NCBI RefSeq assembly: GCF_002865645.1 | Contig: NW_020194589.1 | Coordinates: 356,812 to 420,811 of the forward strand | DNA length: 64,000 bases | Direction: 5' to 3' | Source: Hyaloscypha bicolor E | Taxonomy: Eukaryota; Ascomycota; Leotiomycetes; Helotiales; Hyaloscyphaceae | Part shown: in pieces, positions 12,701 through 22,271 of the stretch | Numbering within the stretch: position 1 is the first letter of the stretch | Layout of the letters: each line of letters starts with the position of its first letter | The notes under the pieces: generated by a model | What the model was told of the DNA's origin: nothing | What the model saw: the letters and a program-made list of their open reading frames with translations, nothing else | The model's database searches: none | Program-made: the position numbers and the translations under genes

Positions 12701-13310
12701 ATAAGTAATAGTAAAGTTATTTAAGAAACTAATACTGCCTTATTTTTTAAAGTAGTAAAGATTCCGCTTCCTTAATTTTTTAAGTTATAAGTACTAAAAC
12801 TACTATTTTACTAATAACTTTATATTTATTAATCTAACTTGTAAGCTATATATCTTATATTAATTATAGGCTAACAAATTTTAATATTTAGAGAGATTTT
12901 ATATTATAAATTATTTTTGAGAATATAATTAATAAGTTTAATAGAAATCCCATAAAAAACTTATAGTAAAATTATCTTTTTCTTAATAACTTTTTAATAA
13001 CTTATTTGAGATAAAAGCTAAATAGCTCAAATTAATTATATTACATCTAATTTTAGTATTTAAAAAGAATTTATAATTTGAATTATTTTTGGGAATATAA
13101 TTAGTATTTTTAGTAAAAATCACATAAAAATATATAATAAAACCGCGCTTTTCTTAATAACTTCTTAATTACTTATTTGGAGTAAGAGCTATATAGCTCA
13201 AATTAATTATATTGTATCTAATATTAATATTTAGAAAGAATTTGTAATTTGAATTATTTTGGAAATACAATTAATAATTTTAATAAAATTCTATAGAAAA
13301 CTATTAATTT
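9782..13310. other. RIP-degraded AT-rich DNA with small less-mutated patches
   Basis: No intact gene. Points of note: an LTR-like unit at about 10029-10300 with inverted ends (tattaatagca/tgctattata) and a TATA-like tatatataaaggc, but no target duplication; a palindrome at 10954-10988; and a higher-GC patch at about 11990-12360. That patch contains a hairpin (11991-12003 with 12023-12035, gacgagtttgggg/ccctaaactcgtc) and a perfect 16-bp palindrome ctcgcttataagcgag (12261-12276). The 12.5-13.3 kb stretch holds loose tandem similarity around the words taactta-tttga and agctcaaattaattata. Confidence 0.5.
10954..10988. repeat. Palindrome built from two GTCACGTG boxes
   Basis: tactagtcacgtg ... 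cacgtgacttagta, with the arms separated by a short gtgccactt-type centre. The core is an E-box/CDEI-like CACGTG on each arm. The same octamer recurs in several LTRs of this window. Confidence 0.7.
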
Positions 13311-14068
13311 GCCCAATTACTTATAGTAGCAAACGACCACCGGGCTTGGGCACTAATGCTGTTAGTAATCTATAGATACCTAGGCTATCTATCATTCGAT
13401 CAACTTACTTCTTAATCAGGAGTTGTGGTTGTGAGTAATTCGCGATTCAGTACTAATGGTTCATGTGCGACGCGTTTCCCGAAGCTCGGTAAAAAATGGT
13501 GTTTTAAAGCTAGTTACGCACATCCCTGTACCGTATCGATACGCAATATCGCGTATAGACCTGGGTGACTGCTAACTTCACACCCACCAGCACCTATAAT
13601 ATTTCAACGAGAAGAGGCATCTGTGCCTGGATAGGCTTTGGAATCCTGCATTGCGAGGTTGCAAATAGCCTAGAGTCTGCTCAATTACAAACAGTGGAGT
13701 TTGAGAAATCAAATCCATACCTAAAGAGAAATATAAATTCAGTGGAGGTATGTCAGCTAACAATGTAATGAGAAGAAAAGAATTCTAATATGCTTCAAGT
13801 ACCAAGAATAAGTTCAACCAACACTCCGTTATCCGGCTTCCGGCTTCGCAAGCATGCCCCAAACCTCCCCTTCCAGGAGAAACTACTACTGAATATCCTT
13901 CTTCAAACACCACTTCACCTTCTTTAATCAACTCTCCACAATTTCACCTTCAATCGTCAATTCTCTCTCGCCAGCACAACATCTTCCAGACAACAAGCAA
14001 CACTGACCCTGAACCCTACCTTCTATGCAACAAGCCAAAAAAAACTCCAAAGAGTCTGTCTCCCCAAG
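13311..14068. other. Left edge of gene island 1, no protein gene supported
   Basis: Base composition changes from RIP-like to ordinary near 13311. Short frames here (for example 13565-13768) lack similarity, splice context and codon bias. The CT-rich stretch at about 13900-14060 looks like a fungal 5' untranslated leader and precedes an intron-like segment at 14069-14156. Confidence 0.4.
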
Positions 14069-14789
14069 GTAATTCACAATCATCAATCCTTTTGGATTTA
14101 CTGTTGCCTCCCACACCAGTTTTCCCCGAACGCCTTAATCTAACCTCGTCCCACAGACAATCCTGAAGATGAAGATCTCACTTATCGTCAATAAACTATT
14201 AGGCATGCTTGCCCTCGGCTTCTTCGTTGGCTTCATTGCCGCCACTATCGTTTGGGACTTGCGCGCCTCGTCCGGTTTCGCCTTTTCTCCTTCCGTTCTA
14301 CACTTCGCTCAGATTAATGCTTTCCCCTTCACAGCCTTTGATAATTTCTTCGATATCAAGATCCTGCCCATTGGACTTTCCGTATCTCTTCAGTTGTGGT
14401 CGTACCAGAAGGTCTACTTTCTTATTGACCCTATCATCAACAACTTCACCATTTGGTCGATTTTCGATTGCCAAGATCCTGCATCTTTGCTCCCCAAACT
14501 CCAACCACATGTTCACTGCCTTGATTGTCATTTGCTCCATTGCCTGAACACTTTCTCTTTTGTACTCGACAACTTCGCCAATCTTTCTCCACATGCTTTC
14601 TCTCAGATTTTCAAGGGAAAATTTAAAGCTCTTCTTGAGTTTCGCTCGGTGATCCAATTCCGATGCGACGCGCATCCTCAGGGCAGCATGGCATTCTTTA
14701 ATATTCACATACCTCCATCTTTCGGCCTCCATCCCCGGCTCAGGCCAGATATAAAACCCATTGTCAAATCGAGGATCTGTTCCAATTAG
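14069..14789 (+). other. Possible spliced plus-strand transcript antisense to the coiled-coil gene
   Basis: 14069-14156 has all marks of a fungal intron on the plus strand: CAAG/GTAATT donor, TCTAAC branch box and CCCACAG acceptor, 88 bp. Twelve bases later an ATG (14169) opens a 206-codon frame whose first 30 residues form a hydrophobic segment (GMLALGFFVGFIAATIVW). From 14298 onward this frame lies opposite exon 2 of the minus-strand gene, whose protein looks far more like a real family, so most of the frame is probably a shadow. A short membrane peptide, a non-coding antisense RNA or chance are all open. Confidence 0.25.
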
Positions 14790-16648
14790 CGGACTTCTAA
14801 AAGAGGCAATTGCCAGGACAATGCGTGGAGCAAACCTTGTCCACATGCATCGTTCCATTGCTTTTCCAAGACTTTCCCTTCTTCTCCTAAGATTCTGAAT
14901 GGGCTGCAGAAGATGTACTCCTGCAAGGCCCGCCAGATAATATCTTTAAGGATTTGTTGTTTCAAACTTCTCTCGTTGTCCGAAAGTTGATGCAGCACCT
15001 GAGTTGACCACTTTTTCCGATCTGCTTTCCATTCGAGTAGGGACAGGGCATGAACCTCTTGCGTCAGAGCTACGAACCGGGAAGTAATCTCTGGGTCGGG
15101 AATGGGTGTGAATTTGTCTCGAGTCAAAAGAGCCTCGCAGTATGCTTCGATTTCGTGTTCGAAACTACCTCTAAGCTCACGGAGCTCCGCAACATGCCTG
15201 GCCTCGATTCTGTCAAGTTTGGAGATCAGTTTTCCAAGTTGAAACTTACATCCCTCCTTGATCTCTTCAACCTTACGAGTGAACTGTGCTTGTTGAGACT
15301 CAAGATCGTCCCTCAATCCGGCAACTTTCTTGTCACTGGCTTCACGAATCAGCCTTGTCTCATTTGCGTAGTCCTGCTCCATCAAGCTCTGTTGTTGGTT
15401 GTACTCGGTAGTGAGTTGGAGTCTTTCGGTAGTGCGATTTTCTTTCTCCTTTGCGAGATCTCTGGCCCATTTCGACCTCTCCTTCTCATGGTCCTGTTTC
15501 ATAGTCTCTATCATAGATGAATGGATACCTATCTCCTTCTGAAGCAATAACCCGTGTTCATACTCCAAGCTCCGCATTGCCTGTTCATGCTTTCGTTTTG
15601 TTTCGCCAAGTTCACTCTCCATTTCCTCTTCCTTGATCTGGTGGTCCTTAGCCTGGAGCTGGAGCTCAGAAGCATGGCTTGCTTGAAGCTTTGTCGCTGT
15701 GTTCCGGGACTCCTCCTTGTGCCGGTCTAGCTCCACTCTCAGTCCGTTGATGGTCTTTTCAAGACGAGCCTTTTCTTCATCATAATATCTTCGGGCTTGG
15801 GTTTCTGCTTCTCCATGCTCTTCTTCAAGGCGCGCAATTTCACTGTTGTGTTCAATCGAGAGGCGTTTGATATCCCCCTCATATCTTTTGTCCAGGCTCC
15901 CTATGTTTCCATTTAGACGAGCGAGATCTTTTCCGTGGTCGCGTTTGATCCTGGCTACTTCCCCGACGTGTCTATCATTGTGCAGTTCGTGCTCCCCAAT
16001 CAACTTAGTGATTGTCTGGTCATGGTCTTGCTTCATCTTCCGCATATCCGACCTGAGCCCGTCCCCCAGTACCTGATGTTTGCGCGTTTCCTCTTGCGCA
16101 TTTTCAAAGCCTTTTTCCCACCCAGTAATCTGCACACGAAGATTCTGCACGTCATTACTTTTGCCCCGGCAAAAGTTCTGAATTCTTGCTCCGATCTCAA
16201 GGAATACTTGTTCTCTTGCCTGTCCATGACACTGTTTCGCCCATGCAACCAAGTCAGAGTGAAGTTCGTCTAAAAAAAAGGAAGTATTCCAATCGTTCTT
16301 GAACTCTTCCAACAGAGCAGAGACGAGTTTGGGGCTTTTGGGTCCCTGCCCTCCCTCTGAGTGGCGGATCTGGAGGATAGCCTGAGAAAAACCTGGTCGA
16401 AAAGGCCGCGATGTTTCGGCCTCTTCCAAGATAAGGCGGTCAACCTCTATCAGGCTGCTTCTGTGACCATCTCCTCTGGTTCTTTCTGCCTCTGCGGCTT
16501 TTAGAGCGGCATTACATATCTTTTTTTCGGCAGCCCAAGCCACTTTGAGTTCACCGATTTCATTTCTTGCATAAGTGAGGTCACTCTCGCTTTTTTGAAG
16601 TTGTTGTTTGAGCGCTTCGAGCTCCCTCTTGTTTGTCCATGAATTCAT
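14298..16648 (-). CDS. Large coiled-coil protein of unknown function (two exons)
   Basis: Model: exon 1 16648-14836, intron 14835-14777 (59 bp), exon 2 14776-14298, giving 763 residues. The ATG is preceded by an in-frame TAA 12 bases upstream, so the start is firm. The single unbroken frame ends at 14786, but splicing GTTTGC...GCTAAT...ACAG removes that stop and joins GQ to DPRFDNGFYIWPEPG in phase. Residues about 185-505 are a long charged coiled coil rich in EH/DH heptads. A globular C-terminal region follows (FCSPFRILGEEG, then WLEFGEQRCRI). I know similar uncharacterised proteins in filamentous ascomycetes; no enzyme motif or membrane segment is visible. It is divergent from the Hsp70-like gene across 643 bp. 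The donor is non-consensus, so the exon junction is the least certain part. Confidence 0.8.
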
Positions 16649-17291
16649 TTCGGTTCCTTAGTTCGGGCTGGCTGGGCTCAGTGAAGCGTAACAACAAGGC
16701 CGTTCTGATGCACCGTTCGTATCGTTCGTGACCGGTGATTCTAAGAAATCGTCATCTTTCACACAAAGACAAGAGAAAGAAAAGCTCCTCGGTAGCTGAC
16801 TGGGTCACCAGCGGCACAATGTGAGGGAGCATTTTCGTGGCTTTCCGCTACGTGTCACACGGAAGTCGACACAGCCTGGAGGCGTTTTCATGATTTGTTT
16901 TGCATGACAAACAGGGGAGCCAGAATATGCCTTGTGACTCTTTTCTGGCCTCGCGCATGTGCCAAGGAAAGGGAAACAAAATCGGACCACAACAGCTCTA
17001 ATTATAGCGAGTCCTGCGAGGCTCGGCTTGAGATATTGTGGCAAGGCTCTGCCGCACCAGATTGTCTCGGCCCCTGCGCGTTAAATAGAAGCCCCCAGGA
17101 TTGTAAGATCGAGCCAGTAACAATACATAGGAAGTAAGGCAGGGAGCCAAGGAGCCAGGGAGCCTCGAGCCCTCGGCGGGCAGTCGCAGAATATATTACT
17201 CCCCTCGGCCCCGAAACCCATTGAAATCCTTGAAGACCCAACGATTCTCAAATTGCTCATCTTGTGCACGCCCAGCGGATCTGACCAGAAA
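16649..17291. promoter_or_regulatory. Shared divergent promoter region of the coiled-coil and Hsp70-like genes
   Basis: 643 bp between the two start codons, with ordinary base composition. Visible elements are weak: an aatatatta TATA-like box near 17190, ttaaatag near 17084, and single CCCCT/AGGGG stress-element cores at 17201 and 16913. I found no nTTCnnGAAn heat-shock element; ttctaagaa at 16739 has the wrong spacing. Co-regulation of the two genes is possible but not shown. Confidence 0.45.
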
Positions 17292-19917
17292 ATGAGCCCC
17301 TCTTCTACCAGCGATTCCAAAGAAGAATCTTATCTTAACGACGACCTTTTGGGCGGAGGCGATGTTCCCCCACCCCCACGACCTAAAGCTGTGGATGTCG
17401 CAGATTATTCCCTACCAAAGGCAGCAGGTGTGAAAGATCTTGGTGCTTTTATTAGTGCCCAAACCAATGGCCAATCCAAGAGCCAAACCACTGCTCAGAC
17501 TAGCGGCCAGAAGGGATCGGTTCGTTTGGTCATTGGCATAGATTACGGCACTACTTTCACAGGCGAGTTCAACATATCCATGCTCCGTAGAATTGGCTAA
17601 TTTTAAGGATAGGTCTTGCATACGCTGTGTCGCGATCCAACGTCGCTAAACTAGAAGATATTCAGACGATTTCTAGTTGGGGTGCGAATATGACCAACCA
17701 TTTCAAGATCCCAAGCGTATTCTCATACTCGCTATCTGAAGATGGGCAGCTCCAATGGGGTGCGAACATCAACCCTAACGCGGTGACAATGGTGAATACA
17801 AAGTTGGAACTCGATGTGCAAGACAATAAGATTGAAGAGCTTGAACTTCTCCTACAAGTTTTAGATGGTACTCGCAACTTGAAGTTTGAACATGTGAGGA
17901 ACTCTAAGGGAGACCCGGATTACACGTGGAGGGATCCAGAAGTTATTATTACGGACTACTTGACTGAAGTCTTCAAAGCTCTCCAGCGAACATTTCAAGA
18001 CTCCGGTTCCCATGTTATGGGCCACATCCCGGTTGACATTGTTATCACAGTGCCGGTGGTAAGATCCATTTTGCGTTCGTCATCGATGACTCTACCGATG
18101 CTAACGGAGAACCAACAGGATTGGTCGTATCGAGCCAAAAACTCAACCCTTCAGGCAATTCGGAAATCAGGCTTTAATGAGGAGAACTTTCCTAAGTTGA
18201 GTGACATCATTATGATCACAGAACCAGAGGCGGCTGCAATATTCACCGCACGCCACTTGAAGGAGGAAAAGCAGGAAGAATTTCTGAAGGCAAGTAACTA
18301 TGCTTTAATTGGAATTATCCTTGGTTCCGGTACCGTCTTAGCAGATTGACTGATCATTCTCAGGAACGAGATTGCTTTGTGCTTTGCGACGCTGGAGGTG
18401 GAACAGTTGTACGTGCATCATTTTGACCGCTGAAAGTCAGTCCTCTGATAGAATGAAACAGGATGCCGTGGCCTATAGGGTCAAGCAATTGGAACCAACA
18501 CTTGAGCTCGAAAAGTTCTCAAATGCTACAAGTATGTTACGATCTTACCATCTTTGGCAGTTCGGAAGAAGCTGACTCAAGATCTAGGTGCAAAGGTTGG
18601 ATCGTCATATATAGATGCCAATTTCAAGCGCTGGCTCCGGGAGACTATTGGCAACGACAAATATGGAACTATAGATCCAAATATTGCTGGAGAGCAGGCC
18701 ACAAACACCATGGAAGGAGGTTTGGTGAGAAGACTTGTGAAAAGCTTTGATCAGTACAAAAAGACATTCTCAAACACCTCTCCGGATGTCAGATTCGAGT
18801 TGCCACAACCAGACCCCCTTCCAGAACCTACACCCAAGCCCATTCATATTCCTGGAAGGGTAGATAATGGGCTTTTAACGATAACCAAGTATGTAGCGCC
18901 AATTTTCCAAAGTTGGCTCAGAACTAACAATGCCCCAGCGAAGAGATGAAGGGCCTCTTTGACCCGTGCGTCGACGGAGTCATCGATCTTATCCTCGGTC
19001 AAATACACCAGGTTTCGAAGCAGAATCATCGGGTAAAGGTAAGGTAGATTCCCCAGTGGATTACATCGGAGCGCCAAACTAACTAGTCAGAATGTCTTCT
19101 TGGTCGGAGGCTTTGGCGAATCGCCATATCTGCAGGAAGAATTGAAGATTTCTCTGGACAAGCGGTACATATTAATGAGACGTCCAGATCAGCGAAAAGC
19201 GTAGGTCCACCACATCCTGAAGCCCGAGGGGCACTGTTGACAAGCTTTGCCTTAGATGGACAGCCGTAGTCCAAGGTGCCGTAATGTACGGGATCGAGAA
19301 ATCGAATTACAAGAACGTTGTGACTATGGCAACGTGCTCGACAAGCTATGGAATCAAGATCAACCAGACGATGCGCGTCTACAAGTACGACAAGACAGAC
19401 GTGACTAGGAACCCAGTAACGAACCACGTCGTAGCGCAACACCAGATGATCTGGCTTATCCGCAGAGGCGATCTTCTTTTGTCCGATGTTCATAAGGAGA
19501 CCGAGGAGAAGGTTGTCTATCATTTCACGACCGAAAGTGGGAGAAAGTTTCAACTTCCAATTTACGAATACCCTAATGACGATGAAATGGAACCGAAGCG
19601 TTTTCAGGATGCACAACATGGTGAGTGATCTTTCCCACATCCTGGCATGACCATTTCCGGGTCCTAAGAATCAATTAGAGCTGGAAACGGTTGCTGTGCT
19701 CAACATCGATCTTTCAACGGTTCCCCTGAGCAATTTCGACCAGGGAAATAACCCTCAGACGGGAGTTCCTTACTTTTCAGCACCTTTGGTTTTGAAGATG
19801 AAGCTCTTCGGCAGAAGGTTAGTTGTGCAAATATTGATGGATGATGAAGTCTTCTGTGAGACAACAATTGAAGATCTTGAAAGCCAAACTTCGAATGAGA
19901 GGGCTAATAATAACTAA
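17292..19917 (+). CDS. Hsp70-like (ASKHA, HSPA12-like) ATPase, ten exons
   Basis: Exons: 17292-17562, 17613-18058, 18119-18289, 18364-18408, 18462-18531, 18588-18888, 18939-19038, 19091-19200, 19256-19620, 19679-19917, which keep phase throughout and give 705 residues. An about 80-residue low-complexity leader precedes the nucleotide-binding domain. Phosphate-1 motif IGIDYGTTFTG (residues about 81-91), ITEPEAAA, phosphate-2 CDAGGGTVD and adenosine motif LVGGFGESPYL are intact, so ATP binding is expected. The last 200 residues are not a canonical peptide-binding domain. The group is expanded in fungi with little known function. Introns at 17563 and 18290 use GC-AG sites (CAG/GCGAGT and AAG/GCAAGT), the only choice that keeps both phase and family sequence. 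The 60-bp intron at 18059-18118 is stop-free and in frame. Start: first ATG, A at -3. Confidence 0.88.
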
Positions 19918-20395
19918 TGTTTTGTAAATACAATAAGATAGCTACTTCGTCCTTCTTCCCGCTTTCCTGGCCTCTTATCTTTCAATCAAAGGAGGAGGGG
20001 CAGAATTGAGTTCGTGACAGCCCAGGATTAGTTCTTAATCACGATCCCAAGGCTGCGGGACCGAGCCTTGAGGCTGGCCGAGCGAGGATTCTGCGAAATT
20101 CTCACTCGTAGATGCAGAGCAGACTCAAAATTTTGGGCCGTGTCCTGTCTCGGCTTTGCCGAGGGATAGGTGAGCATCATTGCTGAGAGAGAGCCTTAGA
20201 ATCCGCCCATATTTCTTTCAGCTGTGCCACCGACGTTAGCTTAATGCAGGCTCCACACCCACTGGGGATAGGTCAAGGCTTTCCCGTCTTTCCCGTCTTC
20301 ACACCGAGTTCGGTATCGGCGCCCTGCAGCCCTCAGAGCCACGGCGCTTAGAACAATACAGAGCCTGGAGACACGCATGCCTATTAGGGATGGCC
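19918..20395. other. 3' flank of island 1, no gene seen
   Basis: GC-normal non-coding DNA downstream of the Hsp70-like gene. It contains short inverted motifs (tcggctttgccga near 20150) and a cttcacaccgagttcggtatcgg stretch that only superficially recalls 5S rRNA. Composition switches abruptly to AT-rich at about 20395 (gcatgcctattagggatggccaaattt). Confidence 0.5.
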
Positions 20396-21368
20396 AAATT
20401 TATTTAAATTATATAAATAATATTAGTCTTAGCCAGTAATAAATGCATAATATTTATATAACTCTTATATATCTATTAATAATAATAATAGTTTTTTTTA
20501 TTACTTATAATATAAATAATATTACTCTTTATAACATTTATTTAATTTAATTTATTTAAATAAAAGCTAACTCAATTTTAATCTCATATTAATTTAATTA
20601 TTAGGAAAATTCTTTTAAAATTAAAATTACTTTTATTTTATTTTATTAAGCTATTTTAAAGAATTATAAATATTATATTAAGATTTAATATAATTTTTTA
20701 TATTTATAATTATAATTCTCAAAAAGATATATTTTAAACTTAATATATATTTAAATATAATGAATATATATCTTATTATTTTAATTAAAATATATTATAT
20801 TTTAAAGAATTATAATAATATTTAAACTCTTATATTAAATAAATATTAATTCCTAAAACTTTAGCTATTATAAAAATTTATTATATTAATTATATTCGAG
20901 TATTTATTTACCTAAATTATATATTATAATATATTAAACTAGACTTATTTTATATTATTTATTTGGGCTAAAAGATTATTTCTTTATTTAATAAAATATT
21001 TCTAATTTGGCTAAAATATAATTCGAATTAGAGATATTTATATATAGCTACTAATATAGTAATATTTTATTAAATAAAGAAATAGTACTTATTATAAGGC
21101 AAATATATCTAATTACGGTTAAATGACTGGACTGTAGTCACGTGACCACATATATATAAAACATATATTTTTATTTAATTCATTATAATTAAATAGCTAA
21201 TAAGCTAAAAATATAATTATAATATTTTATTTAATATTAGAAATATTTAAATATAACGAAATTAGTTAATAAGTAATTTCTTTATTTAGTAAAATATAGT
21301 TTATATTAATAGCTATATTATATAAATAGTCTAATTAGAGAAAATAATTATATTTCTATTTAATAAAA
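20396..21368. other. AT-rich RIP-like DNA flanking Cop2
   Basis: No gene. Composition is dominated by TpA. One short patch near 21121-21155 keeps CA dinucleotides around a perfect GTCACGTGAC palindrome (21137-21146). This sequence and that after 27728 form the pre-insertion site of the copia copy. Confidence 0.5.
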
Positions 21369-21373
21369 AATAT

Positions 21374-21691
21374 TATTAGTATAGCTATTCCTCTGGAAGT
21401 CACGTGTGTAGTTACGGGATACGGGACACGGGACATGGGTAATAGGTAATGAGATATGGGCAATGGGACATGAGTAATGGGATATGGGATACGGGACATA
21501 GTCATGTGACCTCGCATCCTATTAGTGACTCGACTAGTAGACTAGACCCCTTTAGGCTTAGTAGATTTAGGGATTACATATTAATATTATAATACTGCAA
21601 TCCCTATTTCTGAATAATAACTTTACTAACCTTATGCAAATAGTACTTCTATGCCTATATAACGGTGCCATGTATTACTAGTAAACCGATA
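21374..21691 (+). repeat. 5' LTR of Cop2 (318 bp, long U3 subtype)
   Basis: Starts tattagtatagc, ends aaaccgata. U3 carries a tandem array of 6-7 bp G-rich words (gggatac, gggtaat, gggacat). GTCACGTG lies at 21399-21406. It differs from the 3' LTR mostly by G/A and C/T changes. Confidence 0.92.
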
Positions 21692-22271
21692 CTAATTAGT
21701 TAGTACTTATAGATCAGGAAGGATTAAGCTATACTTGCCTAAGATTCGGTTACTTAGGGGCAAAGCCATTATTCTAGTTAAAGAGAGAATAACTATTAAT
21801 TCTATTACCTGTAATTCGGTTATATAGGCAGGAAAGATACTTGATCTTACTAAGGCCTGATTATACTATATTAAAGGGGGGAATATTTATTAGTCCTATT
21901 ACCTGTAATTCGGTTATATAGGCAGGAAGGGTACTTGATCTTACCAAGTACTAAAATAGTTAGCTATTTAACTATCTTATTCTATTTCTATTTAATTCCT
22001 ATAAAATCCTCTCAAAAACCATCTTCTTTTAAATCCCTGGGGCTCTTAAGCTTTAGAACCATTAAGTTCTCCCGGAATCTTGATATTTTACTTCTTAAAT
22101 TTCACTTCCTAAATTTCTTGTTATAAACGAAATTTTTACCTTAAATATAATACCTATTATAAATTACCTATTTTATAAATTATTATTCTTTTTATAAACC
22201 TACTTTCCTTATAAACTACTATATCTTGAACTAGGTATAAGCCTATAGAATATATAATAGCGGAATATATT

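Noticed and set aside
13565..13768. 67-codon frame at the island edge
   Set aside because: Short, overlapped by an equal frame on the other strand, no splice or promoter context.
16739..16747. Heat-shock element ttctaagaa in the divergent promoter
   Set aside because: TTC and GAA are three bases apart instead of two, and there is no third unit.
20230..20370. 5S rRNA-like stretch (cacaccgagttcggtatcgg)
   Set aside because: Only a short resemblance; the rest does not fit a 119-nt 5S molecule or its internal promoter.
21935..22126. 63-codon frame near the Cop2 5' end
   Set aside because: Lies in the untranslated leader before the gag ATG at 22272 and has no conserved motif.
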